Below are positions 16,455 to 24,440 of a stretch of 64,000 nt of DNA, one piece after another (within the stretch, counting starts at the first letter, position 1; every line of letters begins with the position of its first letter). This stretch comes from Rufibacter sp. DG15C (GTDB taxonomy: Bacteria > Bacteroidota > Bacteroidia > Cytophagales > Hymenobacteraceae): the NCBI RefSeq assembly GCF_001577755.1, contig NZ_CP010776.1, positions 2,480,001 through 2,544,000 on the forward strand, read 5' to 3'. The position numbers and the translations under genes were made by a program. Below the pieces are notes generated by a model, which saw only the letters and a list, made by a program, of their open reading frames with translations, had not been told where the DNA came from and did no database searches.

Positions 16455-17459
16455 ATGAAAAAGATATTTTACTTATTAGGTATAGGCTCATTGTTAGCTA
16501 CCACGCCCGCCTTAGCGCAAACACCATCCGTCTACAAACCACAAGAGCCACTGGCGCATACCTATTCCATCGTGGCCCGTGACCCGGCCACCGGCGAGAT
16601 GGCAGTGGCTGTGCAGAGCCACTGGTTTTCGGTGGGTACCTCGGTGAGTTGGGGCGAGGCCGGCGTGGGCGTAGTAGCTACGCAGTCGTTCACGAACAAG
16701 TCCTTCGGGCCGCGTGGCTTGGCCTTGATGAAACAGGGAAAGTCTGCGCAGGAAACCTTAAAGATTCTGCTTTCTGATGATGAAGGCCGCGAAGTGCGCC
16801 AAGTCGCCATCCTGGATGCCAAAGGAAACGTAGCCACGCACACCGGCAACAAATGCATCAAGTATGCCGGGCACATCACGGGCAAACAGTTTTCGGTGCA
16901 GGCCAACATGATGCTCTCTGACCAAGTGTGGCCTGCCATGGCCAGAGCCTTTGAGCAAAACGCCCACCTCCCTTTGGCCGAACGCGTGCTAGCCGCCATG
17001 GATGCCGCCGAAGCCCAAGGTGGAGACATACGCGGCAAGCAGTCGGCGGCTTTGATAGTAGTATCTGGTAAAAAATCGGACCAGCCCTGGCAAGAGCGCC
17101 TCATTGACCTGCGCGTAGATGATAACCCCGTGCCCTTGAAAGAATTGCGGAGGTTATTGACTGTGCAACGCGCCTACCAGCACATGAACAACGGTGACTT
17201 GGCCGTGGAGAAGAACGACATGGCCCTGGCCATGAAAGAATACAGCGCCGCTGAAGCCCTTCAGCCCGACAACTTGGAAATGCAGTATTGGCATGGGGTC
17301 ACCTTGGCGAACACAGGGAAAGTAGATGAGGCAGTGAAGATTCTGGCGCCGGTGTTTAAGGCAGATAAGAATTGGCTCATTTTGACGGAGCGTCTGCCAG
17401 AAGTGGGGTTGTTGACGGTGTCGCCGGCGGATTATAAGAAGATTTTAAACGCGAAGTAA
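16455..17459 (+). CDS. DUF1028 domain-containing secreted protein
   Basis: A signal peptide (MKKIFYLLGIGSLLATTPALAQ) is followed by a DUF1028 domain at about residues 30-225. Its typical start is TYSIVARDPATGEMAVAVQSHWFSVG, with an Ntn-hydrolase-like fold expected in this family. Residues 235-330 form two or three helical TPR-like repeats (AYQHMNNGDLAVEKNDMALA, MQYWHGVTLANTGKVDEAVK), a common C-terminal add-on. The reaction of the family is not established. The gene is followed by a 600-base gap full of hairpins, not by a terminator that I can see. The M28 peptidase gene follows on the same strand, but operon linkage is unlikely across that gap. Confidence 0.85.
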   Translation: MKKIFYLLGIGSLLATTPALAQTPSVYKPQEPLAHTYSIVARDPATGEMAVAVQSHWFSVGTSVSWGEAGVGVVATQSFTNKSFGPRGLALMKQGKSAQETLKILLSDDEGREVRQVAILDAKGNVATHTGNKCIKYAGHITGKQFSVQANMMLSDQVWPAMARAFEQNAHLPLAERVLAAMDAAEAQGGDIRGKQSAALIVVSGKKSDQPWQERLIDLRVDDNPVPLKELRRLLTVQRAYQHMNNGDLAVEKNDMALAMKEYSAAEALQPDNLEMQYWHGVTLANTGKVDEAVKILAPVFKADKNWLILTERLPEVGLLTVSPADYKKILNAK

Positions 17460-17559
17460 AGCTTCATTAATTTGAGTCCCATCTGTTCACTTGGTTTGGC
17501 TGTTCGTGAGTATTGTGGCTTGTTCCGGTGCGTACTCACAGTCTTGTTTCATCTCTTCC

Positions 17560-17680
17560 GCTAAGCGCTCACGGCCGCGGGGCCTCGTCCTGGCCCTTCG
17601 CACTGCTGTTGTACTCTGGGCCTGTGGGGCCCCGCCCTGCCGGGCGACGAAACAACAGAGGCGCTCAGGACCAGGACTGG
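17560..17680. other. GC-rich foldable block of unknown nature
   Basis: This stretch is much richer in G and C than its surroundings. It contains GGGGCCCC, two GCGCTCA direct repeats (near 17566 and 17661) and an outer pair, CTGTTGT at 17606-17612 with ACAACAG at 17652-17658. Open frames here have no protein-like character. It could be a structured RNA, a repeat element or a remnant of a mobile element. Confidence 0.4.
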
Positions 17681-17761
17681 CTTGGGTTCCAGTTCTGTAA
17701 TGGCCTAATGGTGGGTTTGTTGCTTGTTGGTAAGTACGGGTACTGTCCCTGCAGAGGCATG

Positions 17762-17900
17762 CGTGCCAAGGCACGGTTTGCTTGATCTGCTTTACCGTGG
17801 CCATGGTTCAAGTCTGCGACTTGGACCCATGATAGGGCAGTTTGTAACTGCCTCGTAACACTTGCTTTTACCTGCGCATTCCGTCCCCCTTTGAAGGGGG
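17762..17900. repeat. Cluster of four short perfect hairpins
   Basis: In order: CGTGCC-AA-GGCACG (17762-17775); CAAGTC-TGC-GACTTG with extended arms (17805-17827); GGCAGTT-TGT-AACTGCC (17836-17852); CCCCCTT-TG-AAGGGGG (17885-17900). The second and third share the core AGTYTGYRACT with different paired outer arms, so they look like one repeat type. No gene lies in this stretch. Confidence 0.65.
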
Positions 17901-17945
17901 TAGGGGGATGACGAGCCCGTCTTTGATTTAGGCTTTCTGCTCCTT

Positions 17946-17985
17946 CGTTTTTAGCCTAATTCTCAGAAAATAGCCCGAAAACTGG
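17946..17985. repeat. Intergenic palindromic repeat, copy 7 (degraded)
   Basis: CGTTTTTAGCCTAATTCTC with a partly matching right half. It is the last element of the hairpin-rich gap, 100 bases upstream of the M28 peptidase gene. Confidence 0.75.
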
Positions 17986-18085
17986 AGTAGTGGGTAACGT
18001 GAGGCGGTATATTTTTAACTTTTTATTTCGCATTCAGAATTCTTCCTGCTAACTCGGGGCATAGAATTCAAGACGCAAGACTTTC

Positions 18086-19471
18086 ATGATATTTCCTTCT
18101 TTAAAACACTTGACGCTGGCGGGATTGCTGGCGGTTTCTTTGGGTGCTTCGGCGCAGAACCAAGACTCTTTGCACATCCGTAAAATTTACGACGAGGCGC
18201 TGGCCAACGGCAAGAGCTATGAGCAGTTGCGGTATTTGACCACCCGCATTGGCGGGCGTTTGAGCGGTTCTCCGCAGGCGGCCGCGGCCGTGGAGTGGGC
18301 CCGTCAGGAGATGGAGAAGATGGGCTTAGACCGGGTGTATTTGCAAGAGGTGATGGTGCCACACTGGCAACGCGGTGAGAAGGAGGAAGCCTACATTGTC
18401 AACTCCAAGATTTCGCCTAACCAGCAAGTGAATGTGATAGCCTTGGGTGGCTCGGTGCCTACGCCTTCGCAAGGCTTAACTACTGAGGTAATAGAAGTGA
18501 AAAGCCTGGACGAGTTGCAGAAACTGGGCAAACGCAAGGTGCAGGGCAAGATTGTGTTTTTCAGCAGGGCGTTTGACCAGACGCATATTCATACGGGCTT
18601 GGCGTACCGCGGGGCGGTAGACCAACGTTCGCAAGGACCATCTGCCGCGGCTAGACTTGGGGCGGTGGGTGTAGTGGTTCGGTCCATGTCTTCTGCCTTG
18701 GATGATGAGCCGCACACGGGCGGTTTGCGCTATGCCGAGGATGCGCCCAAGATTCCGGCGGTGGCCATCTCTACCAAAGGCGCCGAATTGCTGAGCAAGT
18801 TGTTAAGCGAAGACAAAGACTTGAAACTGCATTTAAAAGTCAATTCCAGATGGTTGCCTGACGTGCTCAGCTACAACGTGATTGGCGAAATCAAAGGCTC
18901 AGAAAGACCAGACGAAATCATAGTGGTAGGCGGTCACCTGGACAGCTGGGACAACGGCCAGGGCGCCCATGACGATGGCACCGGCTGTGTGCAGTCCATG
19001 GAAGTATTGCGCATGATGCGCGCCATGAACTACAAACCCAAGCGCACCATCCGGGCCGTTATGTTCATGAACGAGGAGAACGGTCTGCGCGGCGGAACCA
19101 AATACGCCCAAGAGGCCAAAGCCAAAAACGAAAAGCACATCGCCGCCTTGGAATCTGATGGGGGAGGGTTCACGCCAAGAGGCTTCAGCATGGATGCTAC
19201 ACCAGCCGTGTACCAGAAGATTGTCAGCTGGAAGCCTTTGCTGGCACCCTATGGCCTGCATGAAATCACCCAAGACGGAGGCGGGGCAGACGTGACGCCG
19301 CTCAAAGCCAACGGTGCCGCCGTCATGGAGTTTGTGCCCGACTCCCAACGCTATTTTGAGATTCACCACACCGCGGCAGACACCTTCGACAAAGTAAACC
19401 AGCGCGAACTGGAACTAGGCGGCGCCTCCATGGCCGCCTTGATTTACCTGATGGATAAGTACGGGTTGTAA
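18086..19471 (+). CDS. Secreted M28 family zinc exopeptidase
   Basis: The 461-residue protein has a signal peptide (MIFPSLKHLTLAGLLAVSLGASAQ) and a protease-associated-like insert around residues 110-250. The M28 catalytic domain carries the expected ligands: GGHLDSWDNGQGAHDDGTG (His and the bridging Asp), MNEENGLRGG (catalytic Glu and zinc Glu), ALESDGGGF (Asp) and the late HHTAADTFDKV (His). It resembles the plasma glutamate carboxypeptidase/CPQ branch. It should remove N- or C-terminal residues from peptides in the periplasm or outside. The start I use follows an AT-rich stretch and gives a normal signal peptide. Confidence 0.92.
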   Translation: MIFPSLKHLTLAGLLAVSLGASAQNQDSLHIRKIYDEALANGKSYEQLRYLTTRIGGRLSGSPQAAAAVEWARQEMEKMGLDRVYLQEVMVPHWQRGEKEEAYIVNSKISPNQQVNVIALGGSVPTPSQGLTTEVIEVKSLDELQKLGKRKVQGKIVFFSRAFDQTHIHTGLAYRGAVDQRSQGPSAAARLGAVGVVVRSMSSALDDEPHTGGLRYAEDAPKIPAVAISTKGAELLSKLLSEDKDLKLHLKVNSRWLPDVLSYNVIGEIKGSERPDEIIVVGGHLDSWDNGQGAHDDGTGCVQSMEVLRMMRAMNYKPKRTIRAVMFMNEENGLRGGTKYAQEAKAKNEKHIAALESDGGGFTPRGFSMDATPAVYQKIVSWKPLLAPYGLHEITQDGGGADVTPLKANGAAVMEFVPDSQRYFEIHHTAADTFDKVNQRELELGGASMAALIYLMDKYGL

Positions 19472-19520
19472 GAATTAAAAGAGTTTAACTTCAATTGCTA
19501 TTATCAACTGCATATTAGAA

Positions 19521-20198
19521 ATGATATACAAGAGTTTAGACGTAAGCGGTGAGCATAAAGTAATTGGGGTTAGAAATGGGTTTTACCAGATTGAACTTGA
19601 AAAGAAAAATTTTAAGAATATCAAAGGAGAGGACCAGTTTCACTTGCAGTTTCCACAGGACCCAAGAATAGAACTAGGGCTGGACAGGCCTTTACGGTAT
19701 AAGCTTCTAAGAGGTGGGAGGGTGAATGACTTCATGAATTTTTGCTACTACATCAAGGCCATTCCTTTCATGGTAAGTGAGAAGGTGGTAACTGTCTTAA
19801 CGGAACTGTCACTGCCAGATTATTCCTTGGTGGATGTGGACATCACTAACTATGATAGTGAGAGCAAGTTCTATTTATTAAGATTTCCTTTCACAGAATT
19901 AGATAGGGTCAACTGGCCAGAATCTGTGATTTACACGGGTTCTGAGCTTCTGGGGAAAAACTATCTTAATATTAGAAGCTATGATGATTATGTTGATTTT
20001 AGGCAGAAGTATCATAAAGTAACAGATTTTGAAAAGATAGTGCTTCATAATCTTCCGGCAGAATTTGACATCATATGGGTAAGAGGTGCGGGTATTTTTA
20101 TTTCACCAAATGCCGAAGAAATCTTTGAACTTAACAAACTTACTGGGATTGATATAGGATGGAAAAAGCCCCAAACTATTGAAATACTCTATCCTTAA
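19521..20198 (+). CDS. Immunity-like orphan protein (possible Imm11/DUF1629 type)
   Basis: The 225-residue protein has no signal peptide or membrane segment. Its N-terminal half has the phrase FMVSEKVVTVLTELSLPDYSLVDVDI, followed by a short spaced FYLLRF. This resembles the Imm11/DUF1629 group, in which a residue stretch after 'lpd' leads to paired aromatic strands. The C-terminal part ends IFISPNAEEIFELNKLTGI, as in many immunity proteins where a target-facing helix closes the domain. The DNA is AT-rich compared with the flanking genes. No toxin or secretion gene is beside it, so it would be an orphan, perhaps a guard against toxins of neighbours. The assignment is tentative. Confidence 0.55.
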   Translation: MIYKSLDVSGEHKVIGVRNGFYQIELEKKNFKNIKGEDQFHLQFPQDPRIELGLDRPLRYKLLRGGRVNDFMNFCYYIKAIPFMVSEKVVTVLTELSLPDYSLVDVDITNYDSESKFYLLRFPFTELDRVNWPESVIYTGSELLGKNYLNIRSYDDYVDFRQKYHKVTDFEKIVLHNLPAEFDIIWVRGAGIFISPNAEEIFELNKLTGIDIGWKKPQTIEILYP

Positions 20199-20227
20199 TG
20201 GTACCCTTGCCTAAAAATTAAATAATA

Positions 20228-20260
20228 GAAAAGCCGGTGACCCAATCACCGGCTTTTTCT
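20228..20260. terminator. Bidirectional Rho-independent terminator
   Basis: Stem AAGCCGGTGA against TCACCGGCTT with a 5-base loop. It lies between the convergent immunity-like gene and the AraC gene and touches the AraC stop codon. Confidence 0.85.
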
Positions 20261-21140
20261 ATTTAGCCTTCTGCCTGAATTTCTCTGGCGTGGTGCCGGT
20301 CTGTTTCTTGAAAAACCTACTAAAGTAGGAATTGTCCTCAAACCCAAGCTGGCTGGCAATCTGCGAAATGGTCAAGTGCGGAGAATGGGTGAGGAGGCGT
20401 TTGGCTTCCAAGACGAGGCGCTCCTGTAAGAGGTCAGACGTGGTTTTGCCCAGGTTGTGCTTGCAGAGTTCGTTGAGGTATTTGGGCGTTAGGTGCAAGG
20501 CCTCGGCGTAAAAGGAGATAGGCTGGTGTTCCAGGTAATGCTGTTCCACCAGGCTCTCTAACTGGTACAACTGGAACGGCCAATTCTGTTCGTCTGGTTG
20601 GACAGTAGCCACAGGATAAAGTCTTGCCAGTTGAATCAAAAGCAGTTCCAGATAACCCCTTAATGCTTCTTGTTGGAATAGTTTTGCCTGCACGTATTCT
20701 TGTTGCATCTGTTGGAGCAATGCTACGGCGGGTTGCACGACTTCTGCGGTGGAGAATAAGACCGGTTCATGTTGCCAGGACTGAAAGAAAGGAAAACGCC
20801 GCAGAGTATCATTGGAGTAAGCGCCCTGGTAAAATTCTGCGGTGAAGAATAGAAGCGTGCCTTGGGTATCTGGTGATAATTCCCAGGCGTGTACTTGGCC
20901 GGGCGTCAGGAAGTAGAAGCTGTTGGCTTGGACGGGATACTCTGTGAAGTCAATGGTGTGCGTGCCTTTCCCTGTAGCAACGTGTAACAGCAGGTAGAAA
21001 TCATGCTTGTGCGGGGCCTGCACAAAGGCGTGTTTCTCGCGGTGCGCCTGCAAGTCCACAATATGGAAACCCCGGGCCAGGGCCTTGGCGGCGGTAAAGT
21101 CTGGGATGCGGTAAACGGGCAGTTTCTGAGGCATAGGCAC
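20259..21140 (-). CDS. AraC family transcriptional regulator
   Basis: This 293-residue regulator has an N-terminal cupin-like sensor (about residues 20-120, with FVQAPHKHDFYLLLHVATGKG). A C-terminal AraC DNA-binding domain covers residues 190-290. The two helix-turn-helix units are visible in ISFYAEALHLTPKYLNELCK and ISQIASQLGFEDNSYFSRFF. Such proteins usually bind a small ligand and activate a nearby operon. The closest genes are DUF983 (same strand, upstream) and the immunity-like gene, so its target is not obvious. The start could also be six bases later (MPQKLP). The DNA-binding part is well conserved, so the class is certain. Confidence 0.93.
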   Translation of the reverse strand: MPMPQKLPVYRIPDFTAAKALARGFHIVDLQAHREKHAFVQAPHKHDFYLLLHVATGKGTHTIDFTEYPVQANSFYFLTPGQVHAWELSPDTQGTLLFFTAEFYQGAYSNDTLRRFPFFQSWQHEPVLFSTAEVVQPAVALLQQMQQEYVQAKLFQQEALRGYLELLLIQLARLYPVATVQPDEQNWPFQLYQLESLVEQHYLEHQPISFYAEALHLTPKYLNELCKHNLGKTTSDLLQERLVLEAKRLLTHSPHLTISQIASQLGFEDNSYFSRFFKKQTGTTPEKFRQKAK

Positions 21141-21156
21141 ATCTGCACATGTAGTG

Positions 21157-21195
21157 CCGATTTTGGCCTAATTTCAGAAAAATAGCCTAAAAACG
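21157..21195. repeat. Intergenic palindromic repeat, copy 8
   Basis: Left half CCGATTTTGGCCTAATTTC with a shifted right half ATAGCCTAAAAACG. It lies 8 bases past the DUF983 stop codon. Confidence 0.78.
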
Positions 21196-21203
21196 AAGCA
21201 AAA

Positions 21204-21608
21204 TTAATGCCCCCGGGCCTGCGGACTAGCAGCCGCGGTAGGGTCGTAGCCAATGAAGATGTTGATCCAGATGGCGCGCGAAAGCTTGAAGATGGCCGGC
21301 AAAAACAACAACAAGGACACCAGCAAAGCACCAATAAACATCCAGAGGGTAATTTCTTGTGAGAACAGCATCATCAAGCCCACCACTGCCAGCGTAGGAC
21401 CGGCCGTCAAGGCGTAACTCACAAACATGGCGCCGTAGTAATAGCCGGGTTCTGGTTCATAGACTTGCTGGCAAACAGGGCAGTTGGGCAGCATCTCAGA
21501 CATCTTGCGCCAGCTCAGTAAACTGTTGTTTACAAACAAGTCACCCTCGTGGCAGCGGGGGCATTTGAGTCTGGCAATGCTGTAGAGTTTAGAACCTTTT
21601 CCTAACAT
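21204..21608 (-). CDS. DUF983 family membrane protein
   Basis: I place the start at 21608, which gives a 134-residue protein with the normal DUF983 layout; the longer frame reads through a palindrome copy. It has two CxxC pairs (CPRCHEGDLF near residue 13 and CPVCQQVYEPEPG near residue 42), probably a zinc ribbon. YYYGAMFVSYAL follows, then two or three membrane helices. The family is widespread in Bacteroidota, but its function is unknown. It lies alone between the barrel receptor and the AraC gene, with palindromic repeats on both sides. Confidence 0.88.
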   Translation of the reverse strand: MLGKGSKLYSIARLKCPRCHEGDLFVNNSLLSWRKMSEMLPNCPVCQQVYEPEPGYYYGAMFVSYALTAGPTLAVVGLMMLFSQEITLWMFIGALLVSLLLFLPAIFKLSRAIWINIFIGYDPTAAASPQARGH

Positions 21609-21717
21609 TTTTTCTGGGCGTTTGTCTTCTACAAAGGTACGTGCATTTTTGGGCGGCGGATAGGACAAAAGTCGGGTGTTGCGGTAGTTTCTGGTGTCTG
21701 ACTTTTTTAACAAGTGA

Positions 21718-21777
21718 AAGCGCTCCTCTGTTTTTGGCCTGTTTTCTTGAAAACAGGCCAAAAACAGAGGAGCGCTT
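21718..21777. repeat. Intergenic palindromic repeat, copy 9 (longest: 29-base perfect arms)
   Basis: The core is extended outward by AAGCGCTCCTCTG and its complement, giving 29 perfect paired bases with a 2-base TT centre. It lies 23 bases past the stop of the barrel receptor gene. Confidence 0.95.
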
Positions 21778-21800
21778 GTGTACATGAACAGCTATGAGGT

Positions 21801-24230
21801 TTAGTTAGACACGCGGTTCTCTTCCTCAGAGGTGCTGGTTTTTCTGCTGCGGGCGGTCTTTATTTTGCTGTTGCCAAACTTGTAGTCAAACGTGAGGTTG
21901 AGGCGACGACTCTCCCATTCGTTTTCCCAGTACATGTCTACGTTGTTGTACTGGAGGTTGGCTCTAAAACGGGCGGTGTCAAAGATGTCATTCAGTTTCA
22001 CGCTCACGGTGGCGCGGCCACTCAAAAACGTCTTCTTGGCGCCAATGGTCATCAAATACGCTTCCTTGTTTTGGAACAGCCCAGACACGGATGGGGAGCT
22101 GTAATACGCGGAGTACTGAAGGCTAAAATCTTTGGGCAGGGTGAAGTTATTGTCGGTGCTGAAGTCCCAGGAGAATTGCTCCTGGTTGTAGTGGTCGCCT
22201 TGCACGGGGGTGGTGACTTTGTTTAAACTGCCTTGTACCTGCACGCTGGCGTTCCACCATTTACGCACCGGTATGCTTCCGCCGCTGCTCACGCTCAGAA
22301 AACGCGCGCGGCTCAGGTTCTGCGGCATGCTAATGCTCTCTTTAGTGACATCGTTCTGGCGCACCACTTCCACTACAAAGTCTTTCTGCTGCAAGTAACT
22401 CACGCTCAGTAACTGGAAGTTCTTAAACGTGTAGCTGAACTGTAGGGAGTTAGAGAAAGACGGCTGTAAAAACGGGTTTCCACGCAGACCCATGTACGGA
22501 TCTGAGAAGAAGGTAAAGGGGTTCAAACTTTTGTAATTGGGTCTGCTGATACGGCGGCTGTACGAGGTGGAGAATTGATGGTCCTCAGACGGAGTATAGC
22601 TCACGAACATGCTCGGGAACAACTGCCAATAGTTGCGGTCTACGGCATCCTCTGTGGTATAAGAATTACCCTGTGAGATGGTTTGCTCGGCCCGTAGGCC
22701 TGCCTTTACGCTAATTTCTTTGGTTACTTTTTTGCTCAGGCTTACATACCCGGCATTGATGTTTTCATCATATAAAAAGTGGTTGGTGCGGCGGGTGTCA
22801 TTGTACCAGGTGCCTTCTTCTTTGCGCTCAAACCTAATGTCAGAATCGTTGCGAACCCAGCTGCTCTTCCAACCGGTTTCGGCTTTCCAGTTGTGGCCCA
22901 GCGGGTGCACGTAATCCAGTTTTAGAGCATAAATCCGGACCGGTGCATCAGAGTAGCTTCTCAGTTCTTCAAAGGTTTTGTTGCCTACCACGGCCTCCGC
23001 GAAGTACTCATTGGTGAACAACTCATCCGCGGTGTTTCTGAACTGGACCAAGTCGGCGTCAAAGGTGAGGGAGCGGCCGGTAGTGTCCAAGTCAAATTTG
23101 TAGTTGAAGTTAAGGCTGTAGTTATTGGAAGAAATATCGCGGGGGTTACGCATGTGCACGCTGCCAATGGCGTTGCCCGGTATGTCATAGTTCACTGAGT
23201 TGCTTGTGGTGATCACGTCTTGCGGCGAGGTGTACCCTTTGATCATAAAACCTACGGTGTGCATTTTATTGAGGAAATAATCGGCGCCGGCCACTACGTT
23301 CACGCTTTTGGTAATGGGGTGCCAGTAGTTCACAGAACGGTACAGGCTGTCCCGGATGGTGCGCTCCATTGTAAGCTTGTTGTAAGAGTTGGAGTGGCTA
23401 GTATTGAGGCGGGTGTAAAAACTTACCTTGCCCAGGTTGTAATTGAGGTTGATGCCCGCCCAGGCTTTTTCATAGGTGCCGTAGCCAGTGCCCACGTTCA
23501 GGCTTCCGTTCATGCCTTGGGTGAGTTCTCGTTTCAGTTGCAGGTTGATGATGCCCGCCGTGCCCGCCGCGTCATAAGAAGCCGGCGGGTTGGCAATGAG
23601 TTCTACCTTGCTCAGCGCCGAGGCGGGCAATGACTTAAGGTAAGCACTTAGTTCTGCACCGCTCATATAAGTCATCTTGCCATTGATCAGCACGTTCACG
23701 CTGCCACTGCCGCGGTAAATGATGTTGTCATCCTTATCCAGACGTACGCCCGGCGCATTCTTCAAAACCTCCAGGGCGTTGTCTCCGGCGGTGTTCAGTT
23801 TCTCCACGTTTAACACCAGGCGGTCTGCCTGTTGCTCCAGCAATGGCCGCTGGCCCTGCACTACCACTTCTTTCAAGGCTGTGGCTTTCTCTGGCGTCAC
23901 CAAGGCAAGCACCTGCACGGGCTGGGTGCTTACGTCAAAAGGTGCGCTCACGGCGGCATTCACGTCAATGCGCGTGGCCTTCACCAGGTATCTCCCGGCC
24001 AGTACTTTGTCAAAGGCATAGGTGCCCGTCTCGTCGGCCATTTGGGAATGCGCAATGCTGGAATCTGGCAAGTGGAGGAGAAGAATGGTGGCAAAGCCTA
24101 GCGGTTGCTGCCGGGCATCTTGCACGCTTCCTTTCACGGTGGTGCCTTGCTGGGCTAGGGCAGAAAAGGAAAGCAGGAGGGAGGCGAGGGCCAATAGCCA
24201 GCGTTGGGGAAGGGTAGAGAATGGTTTCAT
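21801..24230 (-). CDS. TonB-linked outer-membrane beta-barrel receptor
   Basis: This 809-residue protein begins with a signal peptide (LLALASLLLSFSALAQ). A carboxypeptidase-regulatory-like beta-sandwich covers residues 30-110 (GSVQDARQQPLGFATILL). A plug domain at 125-230 includes EVLKNAPGVRLDKDDNIIYRG and VELIANPPASYDAAG. The rest is a 3-fold repeat-rich beta-barrel of the outer_membrane_beta-barrel type ending at about residue 790, with a short basic tail. It is likely to import or bind a ligand using TonB. It is divergent from the LytS/LytTR pair, with a shared 210-base region, so those regulators may control it. The ligand is unknown. Confidence 0.88.
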   Translation of the reverse strand: MKPFSTLPQRWLLALASLLLSFSALAQQGTTVKGSVQDARQQPLGFATILLLHLPDSSIAHSQMADETGTYAFDKVLAGRYLVKATRIDVNAAVSAPFDVSTQPVQVLALVTPEKATALKEVVVQGQRPLLEQQADRLVLNVEKLNTAGDNALEVLKNAPGVRLDKDDNIIYRGSGSVNVLINGKMTYMSGAELSAYLKSLPASALSKVELIANPPASYDAAGTAGIINLQLKRELTQGMNGSLNVGTGYGTYEKAWAGINLNYNLGKVSFYTRLNTSHSNSYNKLTMERTIRDSLYRSVNYWHPITKSVNVVAGADYFLNKMHTVGFMIKGYTSPQDVITTSNSVNYDIPGNAIGSVHMRNPRDISSNNYSLNFNYKFDLDTTGRSLTFDADLVQFRNTADELFTNEYFAEAVVGNKTFEELRSYSDAPVRIYALKLDYVHPLGHNWKAETGWKSSWVRNDSDIRFERKEEGTWYNDTRRTNHFLYDENINAGYVSLSKKVTKEISVKAGLRAEQTISQGNSYTTEDAVDRNYWQLFPSMFVSYTPSEDHQFSTSYSRRISRPNYKSLNPFTFFSDPYMGLRGNPFLQPSFSNSLQFSYTFKNFQLLSVSYLQQKDFVVEVVRQNDVTKESISMPQNLSRARFLSVSSGGSIPVRKWWNASVQVQGSLNKVTTPVQGDHYNQEQFSWDFSTDNNFTLPKDFSLQYSAYYSSPSVSGLFQNKEAYLMTIGAKKTFLSGRATVSVKLNDIFDTARFRANLQYNNVDMYWENEWESRRLNLTFDYKFGNSKIKTARSRKTSTSEEENRVSN

Positions 24231-24327
24231 AGCGGTAGCGATTTGTCAAACAGATGCCCAAAGGTGAAGATCCTCGCATTCCCTTGAAAAAATATAATCC
24301 CAACGCCCTCAACAATTATCCCAACCA

Positions 24328-24367
24328 CCGTTTTTAAGCTATTTTCCAGAAAAGAGGCCAAAAACGG
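24328..24367. repeat. Intergenic palindromic repeat, copy 10
   Basis: Here the degraded half is on the left (AAGCTA) and the good half on the right (GAGGCC), the reverse of most copies. It lies in the divergent promoter region between the receptor and the histidine kinase gene. Confidence 0.82.
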
Positions 24368-24440
24368 CGGTTCGCATCAAAAACCAGGGGATTGGGATAA
24401 AATTAGTGCGCAGGCGCTGCGTGATTTTTAGCTTTGGGAC

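Noticed and set aside
17487-17804. Open frames in the 17.5-17.8 kb gap as genes
   Set aside because: They are short, overlap on both strands, are compositionally odd and have no recognisable motif; the GC-rich block explains them.
17460-18085. Insertion sequence remnant
   Set aside because: There are hairpins and repeats but no transposase fragment and no pair of terminal inverted repeats with target duplication.
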